Notes: generated from the sequence alone by a model not told the origin. A DNA stretch of 64,000 bases from Virgifigura deserti (GCA_003576685.1 QOZR01000014.1:62001-126000), one strand, 5' to 3'. Shown: positions 34,120 to 43,780, counted from the first letter of the stretch. Translations and numbers: made by a program.

Positions 34120-37098
34120 TCAAATGGTCGCGGCGCGAGCCGGCGTTTCGATCAGCGTTTCGAACTGCGTCCGCACAGTTGCCGCCGCGGCCATGATCTT
34201 CTCCTTCAGATCGGCGAAGTCCGCGCCGCCGCCGGCCTCGGCGAGGGCTTGACGAAGGGCGTCGGGCAGCGCCTCCTCCGCAGGCCGGTCACCAACCGTG
34301 AGGCGCAGTAGCCCCTGAAGCCGCCGCCAGAGCCGCATCGCGGCGATCAGCTCGTCGGCCGCCTTGCCATCCAGAAGGCCGGCCGCGGCCATGCTCGCCA
34401 ACGCGTCGGTGGTGTTGGGGTGCAGGATCTCGGGATGGGCGGCGGCGTGGCGGAGCTGCAGATACTGGGCGATGAAGTCGACATCGACGAGGCCGCCGCG
34501 GAGGTGCTTCACGTCCCACAGTCGGTCGGTCGGATGCTGTCCGGCCATCCGCGCCCGCATCGCGGCCACATCCTGAACCAGCTTCGCCGGATCGCGCGGC
34601 CGGGTCAGAACCTCGCGCAGCACGGCTTCGACGGTCGCGGCGAGGATCGGGTTGCCGGCTACCACCCGGGCTCGCGTCAGCGCCATATGCTCCCAGGTCC
34701 AGGCGTTCTCCTCCTGATAGCGGCGGAAGCCCGAGAGGCTGGAGGCGATCGGGCCGGCATTGCCGGAGGGCCGCAGCCGCATGTCCACCTCGAAGAGCCG
34801 CCCCTCGCCGGTCGGCGCGTTGATCGCGTTGATCAGCCGCTGCGACAACCGCGCATAGTAGTGGATCGGCGCCAAGGGCTTCGGCCCATCGGACATCAGC
34901 CCCGGGTCGTCCGGCGCGTCGTAGATGAAGATGAGGTCGAGATCGGAGTTGACCGTCATCTCCCGCCCGCCGAGCTTGCCCAGCGCCACGGTGACGAGGC
35001 CGTTGCCCGGCAATCTTCCATGGCGGTTCGCGAACTCGGCCTCGACATGGGGCTGCAGGGCGGCGAGGGCCGTCTGCGCGATGTTGGACAGCGCTGGGCC
35101 GGCAGCGTCGGCATCAGCGATGTTGCGCAGGATGCGCACGCCCACCTGGAACTGGCGGTCCTTGGTCCAGCGGCGGACGATGTCGAGCACGTCTTGGAAG
35201 TCGTTCGCCTGGCCGAGAATGTCCTGCAGCTCTTTCGCTAACTCCGCGGCCGCCGGCGGGGGCTCGGAGAGGCCATGGGCCAGCACGGCCTCGAGCAGCG
35301 CCGGGTTCCGGCTGAGATGGTCGGCCAATCGCGGCGCCCCGCCCATGATCTCGGCCAGGAGGCCGAGGAGGGCAGGGTTGGCGTAGAGCAGAGAGAAGAG
35401 CTGCACGCCGGCCGGCAGCCCGGCAAGGAACTCGTCGAATTTTGTGAAAGCCGCATCCGGCTGCGAGGTGCGCCCCAGCGCCTCCAGCAGCGTCGGCATC
35501 AGTTCCGTCAGCAGCTCGCGGGCACGGGTGCTCCGCGTCGCGCGATAGCGCCCGGCATGCCAGCCCCGGATTATGGCCGAGATCGAGCTGCCGTCCGTGA
35601 AGCCGATCTGGGTCAGGGTTCGGACAGTGTCCGGGTCGTTCTCGGCGCCGGTGAAGACCAGGCTTCCCGGCCCGCTGAGCGATGGCGCCTCCTCGAACAG
35701 CTCGGCATAATGGTCCTCCACCCTGCCGAGATGGCCAAGCAGCTCCTCGGTGAAGGCCGCGGTCGTTTCATGGCCGACGAAGCGCGCGAGCGTGTCCAGC
35801 TCCGGCCCCTCGGGCGGCAGTGTCTGTGTCTGCTGGTCGTTCGTCATCTGCAGGCGATGCTCGACTTGGCGGAGATATCGATAGGCCGCGATCATCTCCT
35901 CGGCCGTCCGCTCCTCGACGCGGCCGGCGGCGACCAGGGCTCGAATCGCCTCGCAGGTGCCGGCCGGCCGCAGTTCCGGGCTGCGGCCACCCCAGATCAG
36001 CTGCTGCGTCTGGGCGAAGAATTCGATCTCACGGATGCCGCCGCGGCCGAGCTTGATGTTGTGGCCGCCGACGGCGATGTGGCGGAAGCCCTTTACGGCG
36101 TGGATCTGGCGTTTGATCGAGTGAATGTCCTGAATTGCCGCAAAATCGAGATGCTTGCGCCAGACGAACGGCCGCAGCCGGTGCAGGAACTGCGCGCCGG
36201 CCTGCCGGTCGCCGGCGACCGCCCGCGCCTTGATCATCGCCGCCCGCTCCCAGTTCTGCCCCATGCCCTCGTAATAGGTCTCGGCGGCGAGGACGGAGAG
36301 GGCGAGCGGCGTGGAGGCGGGGTCCGGCCGCAGCCGCAGATCGGTGCGGAAGACATAGCCGGCGGGCGTGCGATCCTGGAGTAGGTGCACCAGATCGCGG
36401 GCCATCCGCACGAATGCGTCCTGCAGGCTGCGCTTGCCGCGATAATCGATGCGCTCGCGGTCATAGAGCACGATCAGGTCGATATCGCTGGAATAGTTCA
36501 GTTCGCCCGCGCCCAGCTTGCCCATGGCCAGGATGATGAGGCCGGAGCCGCGCTCGGGGTCTTCCGGGTGCGGCAGCACAATCTCACCATTCTCGGCGCT
36601 CCGGCGCAGCAGATAGGCGGCGGCGGCGGAGAGCACCGTCTCCGCGAAGTCGCTGAGCGCCGCCGTCACCCGTTCCAGCGGCCACCGGCCGGCGATGTCG
36701 GCCAGCGCGATCAGCAGGGCCGCCCGCCGCCGGGCGACGCGCAAGGTCTGCGTCAGCCGGTTAAAATCTCGTTCCGATTCCGTGTCCCGGCGGAGCTGGT
36801 TGAGCAGATCGGCGAAGACAGCGTCGGTTTCGTGCGTTAAGAAGGAGCCCGCCAGCTGTGGCTCCGCGAGCAGGCACTGGGTGAGGAACGGACTGTTGCC
36901 GAAGACGGCCTCGAGAAGAGCCCGGCTCGTGGCATCCTCGGCCAGCGCCGCGATGGAGGCGGCCAGCTCAGGGTCGCCGGTTTGCCGCCCGCTCTCGCGC
37001 CAGCGTTCCATCCCGACGGCGGCGCGTTCGGGACTTCCCAGCTTCGGGAGCGATCGGATGTCGAGGGGTCGGAAAGAGGCCAGCATGGTCCCCGTCAT
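34120..37098 (-). CDS. glnE: Bifunctional glutamine synthetase adenylyltransferase/deadenylylase
   Basis: A 992-residue enzyme that adds AMP to, or removes it from, glutamine synthetase according to nitrogen state. Two nucleotidyltransferase domains are complete: LAMGKLGAGELNYSSDIDLIVLYD in the N-terminal (deadenylylating) half and ALGKLGGREMTVNSDLDLIFIYD in the C-terminal (adenylylating) half, each with the paired aspartates. The start is not certain: I use the ATG giving MTGTMLASF; a TTG 39 bases earlier is possible, and no strong ribosome site is visible. It is divergent from the AsmA-like gene. Its C-terminus is echoed by a stub next to bcp. Confidence 0.95.
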   Translation of the reverse strand: MTGTMLASFRPLDIRSLPKLGSPERAAVGMERWRESGRQTGDPELAASIAALAEDATSRALLEAVFGNSPFLTQCLLAEPQLAGSFLTHETDAVFADLLNQLRRDTESERDFNRLTQTLRVARRRAALLIALADIAGRWPLERVTAALSDFAETVLSAAAAYLLRRSAENGEIVLPHPEDPERGSGLIILAMGKLGAGELNYSSDIDLIVLYDRERIDYRGKRSLQDAFVRMARDLVHLLQDRTPAGYVFRTDLRLRPDPASTPLALSVLAAETYYEGMGQNWERAAMIKARAVAGDRQAGAQFLHRLRPFVWRKHLDFAAIQDIHSIKRQIHAVKGFRHIAVGGHNIKLGRGGIREIEFFAQTQQLIWGGRSPELRPAGTCEAIRALVAAGRVEERTAEEMIAAYRYLRQVEHRLQMTNDQQTQTLPPEGPELDTLARFVGHETTAAFTEELLGHLGRVEDHYAELFEEAPSLSGPGSLVFTGAENDPDTVRTLTQIGFTDGSSISAIIRGWHAGRYRATRSTRARELLTELMPTLLEALGRTSQPDAAFTKFDEFLAGLPAGVQLFSLLYANPALLGLLAEIMGGAPRLADHLSRNPALLEAVLAHGLSEPPPAAAELAKELQDILGQANDFQDVLDIVRRWTKDRQFQVGVRILRNIADADAAGPALSNIAQTALAALQPHVEAEFANRHGRLPGNGLVTVALGKLGGREMTVNSDLDLIFIYDAPDDPGLMSDGPKPLAPIHYYARLSQRLINAINAPTGEGRLFEVDMRLRPSGNAGPIASSLSGFRRYQEENAWTWEHMALTRARVVAGNPILAATVEAVLREVLTRPRDPAKLVQDVAAMRARMAGQHPTDRLWDVKHLRGGLVDVDFIAQYLQLRHAAAHPEILHPNTTDALASMAAAGLLDGKAADELIAAMRLWRRLQGLLRLTVGDRPAEEALPDALRQALAEAGGGADFADLKEKIMAAAATVRTQFETLIETPARAATI

Positions 37099-37160
37099 GG
37101 TTTTCGGCACACTGCGGAAAGCTTGATCCAGGGTCAAGACCGAGAGGAAGACGAGCCAGA

Positions 37161-40100
37161 TTGATCCGCCGATCCTCGCGCATCCTGTTGGAGGCCGTCG
37201 CCGCGTTGCTCGCGGGTATTACCATTATTTTCGCGCTCGGCGCCTGGCGTTTGGCCGGTGACGAGCCGATCCGGCTCGGTTTCCTCACGCCTTACCTCGA
37301 GCAGGCGCTGACCGCTCCCGACAGGTCTTTCAGCGTTCGCATCGACGAGACCTTGCTGACCTGGGCCGGGTGGGAGCGCACCTTCGATCTCCGCGCCCGG
37401 GGTGTCCGCGCCGTCGGGCCCGGTGGTCGCACGATCGCGGCGGTTCCGGAGATCGCGGTGTCCCTCAGCGCTCCGGCACTGCTGCGCGGCCTCGTCGCCC
37501 CGACCTCAATCGACCTTTTCCGTCCCCGCCTGTTCCTTAGCCGCGGGCCGGGCGGCCGGCTCAAGATCGGCCGCATCGGCGCCGAAGAGGAAGTGAGCGG
37601 CGACGAGGAACACGGTGCGTCGATTCTGCCGGGGTTGCTCGCTGAGCTTCTCCGGCCGCCCGACCGGGACCGCCCGACCGGCTATCTCCGCAGCGCCAGC
37701 ATCATCGACGGCAAGCTGGTCTTCTCCGACAGGCAGAGCGGCCTCACCTGGCGAGCACCAGACGCCGACATCACCCTGCGCCGCCAGCGGCGAGGAATTG
37801 CCGGCGATCTCTCGATCGCGCTGGAGCAGCTCGGCGACCCGGCCCGGCTGCAGGCCGCTTTCTCCTACAGCCGATCGCGGCGCAACATCGATCTGTCGGT
37901 ACAGTTCGTCGACGTGGCCGTGGCCGCGCTTGCGGCGTTCGATCCGGGTTTGGCGCCCCTTGCCGGGGCCGAACTGATCGCGGAGGGCCGGATCGAGACC
38001 ACAATCGGGCTGGACGGGACGGTCGGCGCCAGCCGTTTTCGGCTCGCCACCGGGAGCGGACGGCTCGTCCTGCCGGCTCTCTACGACGCGCCGCTGCCGG
38101 TTCGGCACCTGACGGTTGCGGGTGGCATAGACGCCGGAGGTGACCGGCTCACGCTGGACGAGGCCGCCCTGCAGTTGGATGGCCCGCGGCTGACCGTGAC
38201 GGGCACCGCGACGGGTCTCGCCCAAACGGGCCTCGCTCCGCATGGCGCATCCGGCGCCGGATCCATCCACCTGGCCGGATATGCCACCGCCGTGGATATT
38301 CCGGCCCAGGATCTGGCGCGCTACTGGCCCGCCGATGTCGCCCACGGTGCCCGCGACTGGGTGACCCGCAATATCGACGAAGGGATGGTCGAGCGTGCCG
38401 AGGCGGATTTTGCGCTCCGGCTGCCCGGCGGCGACGTCGGTGCTGCCGTGGTCGAGCGTCTCAGCGGCGCGCTCAGCGCCGTCGGATTGGCCGTGCATTA
38501 CATGAGGGAGATGCCGCCGATTCGCGGGGTGGGCGGCGCCGCGAGCTTCACCAGAGAGACGTTCGTCGCCGATTTCAGCGGCGGCGGTGCCGAAGGCCTG
38601 TCGATCGAAAGCGGCCAGGTTCGAATTACCGAGTTGGACCGCCGGCGTCACGAGATGATCGAGATCGACGGCCGAGTCCGGGGGGCGCTGCCGGATGCGC
38701 TGCGCCTGCTCGACTCTCCCAGGCTCGGCTATCCGAGCAAGCTCGGGCTGAACCCGGCGGAAACCGCTGGCGAGGCCGTCGCGCATCTGTGGTTCCGCTT
38801 TCCAGCGAAAAAGGACCTCACCTTCGACGAGGTGGAGGTCGACGTGAACGCCGATGTGGCCGACGCCGCGTTCGACAATGCGATGTTCAAGCGCGACGTG
38901 ACCCATGGAGACTTCACCGTCCAGGTGACGAGCGAGGCGATGACGGTCGCCGGGGATGCCCTGTTCGGCGGCGTTCCGGCGGCGGTCCGATGGGTCGAGA
39001 ATTTCTTCGATGCGGAGTTCCGCAGCCGGATTGTCCTGTCGGGCACGGCCGATGCCGGGCAGCTGGCGTCGCTCGGCTTCGATTTCCGGCCCTATGTCGG
39101 GGGGGCGGTCTCGACGGATCTGCGGCTGACCCGGTTCGAGGATGGGCGGGGCCAGCTGACGGCGACCTTCGACCTTGCGGCGGCGACCCTCGAACTGCCG
39201 TTCGTCGGCTGGTCCAAGGCGTCGGGCGAGTCGGGCACGGCCAAGCTGGAAGTGACGCTCAATGGCGAGCGCGCCGTCGAGATCCGCAATTTCTCGGTCA
39301 CCGCCGGGACGCTGCTGGCGACGGGGCATGGCCGTTTCGTGGAAACGGGTGAAAAGCTGCGGCGCGTCGTTCTCGATTTCGTGGCCTTCGGCGAGTCGGA
39401 GCTGGAGGATGTGACCGTCGGCCTTGACGAGGACGGGCTCGATATCGCGATTGGCGGCGGGCGGCTCGATGCCGAGCCACTGCTTTCCAATATCGCGGAG
39501 GCAGCGGAGAAGATGCCGGATGACGAGGCTCGCACGACCTTCACCCTGCGGGCAGATCGGCTTCACGAGGTCAGGCTCGGCCCGGACCGGAGCATCGCGG
39601 GGGTCACGGCGATCCTGGATAATGACGGCGAATTCTGGAACCGGATCGCCATCGACGGGACGGTCGCCAACGCCGCTCCCATGAGCCTTCGCTACGGGCC
39701 GGCGGCGGCCGGCAAGCACCAGCTCGTCGTGACCGCCGCCGATGCCGGGGCGGCGCTGCGGACCTTCGGCATCGTCGACAATGTCATCGGCGGACGGCTG
39801 CGGATCACCGCCGAAACCGACGATGCCGCGCCCGACCGGCCGTTGCGCGGCAGGGCGGAGATCTCGGAGTTCCGGTTGGTCGACGCGCCGGTTCTCGCAC
39901 AGTTGCTGACCGTCGCCACGCTGACCGGGCTGGTCGACGTGCTGACCGGCGAAGGCTTTCTATTCAACCGATTCGTCGGCGACTTCACGAGGACCGGCGA
40001 CCGGCTCGAAGTTCCGCTGGCGCGGGCCTATGGCCCATCGATCGGCCTGACGGCGACCGGCGACCTGAATTTCGGCGCAGATACCGTGGATATGAAGGGG

Positions 40101-40358
40101 ACGATCGTTCCCGCCTACGCGATCAACAATATCCTCGGCAACATTCCGGTCGTCGGAGACGCGCTGCAGGGTGGCAAGGGCGAGGGCATCTTCGCCGCCA
40201 CCTATGCCGTCTCCGGCTCAATTACGGATCCGCGGATCACCATCAATCCCCTGGCTGCCCTCGCGCCAGGGTTTCTGCGCAGTCTCTTCGAGCTTCTGGG
40301 AACCTCGGGTGAACAGACCGGCCCGACAGCGCTGCCGGAACCGGGAAAAAACAAGTGA
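37161..40358 (+). CDS. AsmA/YhdP-like envelope protein (DUF3971)
   Basis: A 1065-residue protein anchored by an N-terminal membrane helix (residues 8-28), with the rest periplasmic beta-rich repeats. The YhdP-like pattern is visible in ARYWPADVAHGARDWVTRNI and in the C-terminal GTIVPAYAINNILGNIPVVGD, followed by ATYAVSGSITDPRITINPLAALAPGFLR. Proteins of this family span the periplasm and move phospholipids to the outer membrane. The start is TTG with AGAGGAAG upstream. It is divergent from glnE and convergent with tyrS, which ends five bases away. Confidence 0.92.
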   Translation: MIRRSSRILLEAVAALLAGITIIFALGAWRLAGDEPIRLGFLTPYLEQALTAPDRSFSVRIDETLLTWAGWERTFDLRARGVRAVGPGGRTIAAVPEIAVSLSAPALLRGLVAPTSIDLFRPRLFLSRGPGGRLKIGRIGAEEEVSGDEEHGASILPGLLAELLRPPDRDRPTGYLRSASIIDGKLVFSDRQSGLTWRAPDADITLRRQRRGIAGDLSIALEQLGDPARLQAAFSYSRSRRNIDLSVQFVDVAVAALAAFDPGLAPLAGAELIAEGRIETTIGLDGTVGASRFRLATGSGRLVLPALYDAPLPVRHLTVAGGIDAGGDRLTLDEAALQLDGPRLTVTGTATGLAQTGLAPHGASGAGSIHLAGYATAVDIPAQDLARYWPADVAHGARDWVTRNIDEGMVERAEADFALRLPGGDVGAAVVERLSGALSAVGLAVHYMREMPPIRGVGGAASFTRETFVADFSGGGAEGLSIESGQVRITELDRRRHEMIEIDGRVRGALPDALRLLDSPRLGYPSKLGLNPAETAGEAVAHLWFRFPAKKDLTFDEVEVDVNADVADAAFDNAMFKRDVTHGDFTVQVTSEAMTVAGDALFGGVPAAVRWVENFFDAEFRSRIVLSGTADAGQLASLGFDFRPYVGGAVSTDLRLTRFEDGRGQLTATFDLAAATLELPFVGWSKASGESGTAKLEVTLNGERAVEIRNFSVTAGTLLATGHGRFVETGEKLRRVVLDFVAFGESELEDVTVGLDEDGLDIAIGGGRLDAEPLLSNIAEAAEKMPDDEARTTFTLRADRLHEVRLGPDRSIAGVTAILDNDGEFWNRIAIDGTVANAAPMSLRYGPAAAGKHQLVVTAADAGAALRTFGIVDNVIGGRLRITAETDDAAPDRPLRGRAEISEFRLVDAPVLAQLLTVATLTGLVDVLTGEGFLFNRFVGDFTRTGDRLEVPLARAYGPSIGLTATGDLNFGADTVDMKGTIVPAYAINNILGNIPVVGDALQGGKGEGIFAATYAVSGSITDPRITINPLAALAPGFLRSLFELLGTSGEQTGPTALPEPGKNK

Positions 40359-40362
40359 ACCG

Positions 40363-41616
40363 CTAGACCGGCCGGACGAGCGCGTGCCGCTTCTTCCCCG
40401 CGGAGAGCTTGATGATGCCCTCCGGCGTCACGTCCGCCAGCGAGACGGTGGCGGCCTCATCGGGAATGACGGCGTCGTTGATGCGGGCGCCGCCGCCGCG
40501 GATCAGCCGGCGCGCCTCGCCGTTGCTGGCGGCGAGGCCGGACCGTCGCAGCAGGTCGAAGGCCGGAATGCCCGATTCCAACTCATTGCGCGCGATTTCG
40601 ACGGTCGGTAGCTCGGCGCCGACTCCGCCTTCGGCGAAGGTCCGCCGCGCCGTCTCGGCCGCTGCTTCGGCTGCTTCCGCGCCGTGGGCGAGAGTGGTCG
40701 CCTTGTTGGCCAGCGCAATCTTCGCCGCGTTGATCTCGGCGCCTTGCAACCCCTCCAGCCGCTCGACCTCGCCGAGCGGCAAGTCCGTGAACAGTCGCAG
40801 GAACCGGCCGACATCCGTGTCGTCGGTGTTACGCCAGAACTGCCAGTAGTCATAGGGGCTGAGCCGGTCGGCGTTGAGCCAGACCGCGCCGGCTGCCGTC
40901 TTCCCCATCTTCGCGCCGGAGGCGGTGGTGATCAGCGGCGTCGTGAGGCCGAACAGCGTACGGTTGTCGATCCGCCGCCCGAGTTCGACGCCGTTGACGA
41001 TGTTTCCCCACTGGTCCGAGCCGCCCATCTGCAGCACGCAATCGTGCCGCCGCCCCAGCTCCAGAAAGTCGTAGGCCTGGAGGATCATGTAGTTGAATTC
41101 GAGGAAGCTCAGCGATTGCTCTCGCTCGAGGCGCAGCTTCACGCTCTCGAAGGAGAGCATGCGGTTGACCGAGAAGTGGCTGCCATAGTCGCGCAGGAAA
41201 GGAATGTAGTCGAGGCCGTCGAGCCAATCCGCGTTGTTGACCATCAGCGCGTCGGTTGGCCCATCCCCGAAGGTGAGGAACTGGCCGAAGACGCGCCGAA
41301 TGCCGGCGATGTTCCTGGCGATCTCGGCGTCGCTGAGCAGCCGCCGCGACTCGTCCCGGAACGAGGGGTCGCCGATCTTGGTGGTGCCGCCGCCCATCAG
41401 CACGATCGGCTTGTGGCCGGTCTGCTGCAGGCGCCGCAGCAGCATGATCGAAACCAGGCTGCCGACATGCAGGCTGTCCGCGGTCGCATCGAAGCCGATA
41501 TAGGCGGCTATGGGCTTGGCCTCCGCCAGCGCGTCCAGCGCCTCGAGGTCGGTGCATTGGTGAAGATAGCCGCGGTTGACGACCTGCTGCAGAAATTCGG
41601 ATCGAGGCATGTCCAT
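40363..41616 (-). CDS. tyrS: Tyrosyl-tRNA synthetase
   Basis: A 417-residue class I aminoacyl-tRNA synthetase. The signature HIGH is present as DSLHVGSLV, the KMSKS loop as GAKMGKTAAGAVW, and the tyrosine/tRNA-binding LGGSDQ-like text as MGGSDQWGNIVNG. A C-terminal S4 RNA-binding domain ends the protein (GLAASNGEARRLIRGGGARIND). I chose the ATG giving MDMPRSEFLQ; another ATG two codons later and a longer frame upstream exist. It is divergent from anmK, a pairing seen in other alphaproteobacteria. Confidence 0.96.
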   Translation of the reverse strand: MDMPRSEFLQQVVNRGYLHQCTDLEALDALAEAKPIAAYIGFDATADSLHVGSLVSIMLLRRLQQTGHKPIVLMGGGTTKIGDPSFRDESRRLLSDAEIARNIAGIRRVFGQFLTFGDGPTDALMVNNADWLDGLDYIPFLRDYGSHFSVNRMLSFESVKLRLEREQSLSFLEFNYMILQAYDFLELGRRHDCVLQMGGSDQWGNIVNGVELGRRIDNRTLFGLTTPLITTASGAKMGKTAAGAVWLNADRLSPYDYWQFWRNTDDTDVGRFLRLFTDLPLGEVERLEGLQGAEINAAKIALANKATTLAHGAEAAEAAAETARRTFAEGGVGAELPTVEIARNELESGIPAFDLLRRSGLAASNGEARRLIRGGGARINDAVIPDEAATVSLADVTPEGIIKLSAGKKRHALVRPV

Positions 41617-41772
41617 TGGCGATCGGCTCGTTCTAGTCTTGCCCCAGGGACTTGTTCCAGAGACTTGTCCGAGGGGCCGCGTCATGTAACACAGTCGCTC
41701 TTCATTAACAATCAACGCCCGGGATGGAAGATCCGACGAGGCGTTTAGGGATTAAAATCGAAGGAGAACGGC

Positions 41773-42885
41773 GTGCCGGCGGACTCATCTTCCGAATCGC
41801 TTCTGGCGCTTGGCCTGATGAGCGGGACCTCGCGGGATGGTGTCGACGCCGCTCTGGTCCGCACCGACGGGCGCGGCAGCCTAGTCTGTGGTTCGGCCCT
41901 GACGCAGCCCTTTTCTCCGGAGTTCCGCCAGCGGCTGGCCGGCGTGATCGGCGGGCAGGGGCCGGTCGCCGCTGTCGAGCGCGAGTTGACCCTGATCCAT
42001 GCCGAGCTCGTCGACGCCCTGCTGGCACGGGACGCCGTGAGCCCGGCTGAGGTGGCCGTCATCGGCTTTCACGGCCAGACGATCCTGCACGCGCCGGAGC
42101 GCGGCCGAACCTGGCAGATCGGCGACGGGGCGTTGCTGGCCGAGCGTACCGGGATCGACGTCGTCAATGACTTCCGCAGCCGAGACGTCGCCGAGGGCGG
42201 CCAAGGGGCGCCGCTGGTTCCGCTGTTCCATGCGGCGCTCAGCCGCGACCTGCCGCGGCCGCTCGCAGTGGTCAATATCGGCGGCGTCGCCAATGTCACG
42301 TGGGTCGGAGCGCTTGGGAACGGCGAGGACCGCCTTCTCGCCTTTGACACCGGACCCGGCAATGCGCTGCTCGATGATTGGGCGCTCCGCCATACCGGCT
42401 GCCCGTTCGACGCGGACGGTGCCCTGGCGGGAGCGGGGCGTGCCGATCCTGCCATCGTCGCCAACCTCCTGGCGCATCCCTATTTCGGTTTGCCGGCCCC
42501 GAAATCGCTCGACCGCGACGCCTTCGATCCGGCGCCGGTGGCGCGGTTGTCCGCGGCGGACGGTGCGGCCACCCTGGTTGCCTTCACCGCCGCCGCCATC
42601 GCCCGAGCAGGCGAGCTGTTCCCTGTGCCGCCGCAGCGCTGGCTGATCGCCGGCGGCGGGCGCCGCAATCCCGCCTTGATGGCGGCGCTGGCGGAACATC
42701 TGGCGGCGCCGGTCGCGCCGGTCGAGGCCGTCGGCTGGGACGGCGACGCGCTGGAGGCCCAGGCCTTCGCCTATCTTGCGGTGCGGGCGCTGCGGGGGCT
42801 GCCGCTTAGCCTGCCGGAAACCACCGGGGTCCGCCGGCCCGTGACCGGCGGAACCCTGCATCGCCGGCCGGCTGCCAAGAGCTAG
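41773..42885 (+). CDS. anmK: Anhydro-N-acetylmuramic acid kinase
   Basis: A 370-residue sugar kinase that opens and phosphorylates 1,6-anhydro-MurNAc released during wall turnover, giving MurNAc-6-phosphate. Landmarks are GLMSGTSRDGVDAALVRTDG at the N-terminus, VIGFHGQTILHAP, NDFRSRDVAEGGQGAPLVP, NIGGVANVTWV and AFDTGPGNALLDDW. The start is GTG, set by AAGGAG six bases upstream. The 3' end overlaps the convergent hydrolase by four bases. Confidence 0.96.
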   Translation: MPADSSSESLLALGLMSGTSRDGVDAALVRTDGRGSLVCGSALTQPFSPEFRQRLAGVIGGQGPVAAVERELTLIHAELVDALLARDAVSPAEVAVIGFHGQTILHAPERGRTWQIGDGALLAERTGIDVVNDFRSRDVAEGGQGAPLVPLFHAALSRDLPRPLAVVNIGGVANVTWVGALGNGEDRLLAFDTGPGNALLDDWALRHTGCPFDADGALAGAGRADPAIVANLLAHPYFGLPAPKSLDRDAFDPAPVARLSAADGAATLVAFTAAAIARAGELFPVPPQRWLIAGGGRRNPALMAALAEHLAAPVAPVEAVGWDGDALEAQAFAYLAVRALRGLPLSLPETTGVRRPVTGGTLHRRPAAKS

Positions 42886-43544
42886 CGGACGGCCGCCGCG
42901 CTCGGCGGTTCCAGGACCTTCTCGAGATAGTCCTCGAGCTCGGTGGTCAGCTCATCCAGGTGGTCGTGGAAGAAGTGGTTCGCCCCGGGAATCCGGCGAT
43001 AATCGATATAGATGTCGCGCTGGTTGGACAGCTTGTGGATCAGCTTCGCAACCGATTCGTGCGGCACCACCTCATCGGCGTCGCCCTGCAGGACGAGGCC
43101 GGAGGATGGGCAGGGGGCGAGAAAGCTGAAGTCGTAGAGGTTCGCCGGCGGAGCGACGGAGATGAAGCCGCTGATCTCCGGCCGCCGCATCAGAAGCTGC
43201 ATGCCGATCCACGCACCGAAGGAGAAGCCGGCGATCCAGCAGGTGCTGGCGTTCGGGTTGTAGATCTGCAGCCAGTCCAGTGCCGACGCGGCGTCGCTCA
43301 ACTCTCCCTCGCCGCGGTCGAACCGCCCCTGCGAACGGCCGACCCCGCGGAAATTGAAGCGCAGCACGGAGAAGCCCCGGCGGGCGAACGCGTGATAGAT
43401 GCTGTAGATGACCTTGTTGTTCATCGTGCCGCCATGCTGCGGATGCGGATGCAACATGAGCGCAGTCGGCGAATCGGGCCGCCGACCGTGCTGGTAACGA
43501 CCCTCCAGGCGGCCTTCCGGGCCGTTTATGATCACTTCCGGCAT
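42882..43544 (-). CDS. Alpha/beta hydrolase, COG2945-like
   Basis: A 220-residue cytoplasmic alpha/beta hydrolase. Landmarks are LMLHPHPQHGGTMNNKV, RFNFRGVGRSQGRFD, the nucleophile elbow IAGFSFGAW, the acid in LQGDADEVV and the catalytic His in GANHFFHDH. This small-hydrolase type is found widely in proteobacteria without a proved substrate. It is divergent from cysE across a region rich in perfect palindromes. Its start is preceded by GGAGCAATGG on the minus strand. Confidence 0.9.
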   Translation of the reverse strand: MPEVIINGPEGRLEGRYQHGRRPDSPTALMLHPHPQHGGTMNNKVIYSIYHAFARRGFSVLRFNFRGVGRSQGRFDRGEGELSDAASALDWLQIYNPNASTCWIAGFSFGAWIGMQLLMRRPEISGFISVAPPANLYDFSFLAPCPSSGLVLQGDADEVVPHESVAKLIHKLSNQRDIYIDYRRIPGANHFFHDHLDELTTELEDYLEKVLEPPSAAAVR

Positions 43545-43563
43545 CTTTGACCATTGCTCCAGA

Positions 43564-43606
43564 GGTTCGCTGCCGACGCGTGTCCTCCATGCGTCGGCAG
43601 CGAACC
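43564..43606. repeat. Perfect 16-bp inverted repeat (hairpin 1) upstream of cysE
   Basis: Arms GGTTCGCTGCCGACGC (43564-43579) and GCGTCGGCAGCGAACC (43591-43606) are exactly complementary around an 11-base loop. A T-run follows at about 43614-43618, so it could serve as a terminator for transcription read on the plus strand. Confidence 0.85.
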
Positions 43607-43625
43607 ATACAGGTTTTTATTCAGC

Positions 43626-43668
43626 GGTCTGATCGCAGCGTTCGAGTTTCGAGCGCTGCGATCAGACC
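43626..43668. repeat. Perfect 15-bp inverted repeat (hairpin 2) upstream of cysE
   Basis: Arms GGTCTGATCGCAGCG (43626-43640) and CGCTGCGATCAGACC (43654-43668) are exactly complementary around a 13-base loop. It stands 19 bases after hairpin 1, has the same overall size of 43 bases, and shares no sequence with it. Confidence 0.85.
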
Positions 43669-43687
43669 ACGAAACCATGACCCTGTA

Positions 43688-43703
43688 CCGAACCCGGGTT
43701 CGG
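43688..43703. repeat. Perfect 16-bp palindrome upstream of cysE
   Basis: CCGAACCCGGGTTCGG reads the same on both strands with no loop. It lies between hairpin 2 and the cysE promoter and may be a regulator site or part of the same repeat cluster. Confidence 0.7.
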
Positions 43704-43751
43704 GGCCATAGCGACGTGCTGGACAGGCCTCGCGAGCCCGGCCGGGTAAAC

Positions 43752-43780
43752 TTGACCAATTTAGTCGGACATACTATATC
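43752..43780 (+). promoter_or_regulatory. Probable cysE-iscR-desulfurase operon promoter with overlapping operator-like site
   Basis: TTGACC (43752-43757) and TATATC (43775-43780) are spaced by 17 bases, close to the sigma-70 consensus, about 60 bases before cysE. The -35 box runs into GACCAATTTAGTC, a dyad placed where an Rrf2-type repressor such as IscR could block the polymerase. An iscR-like gene is second in the operon. Confidence 0.6.

Noticed and set aside
37506..39719. A 737-codon open frame on the minus strand
   Set aside because: It is antisense to the AsmA/YhdP-like gene and has no domain pattern.
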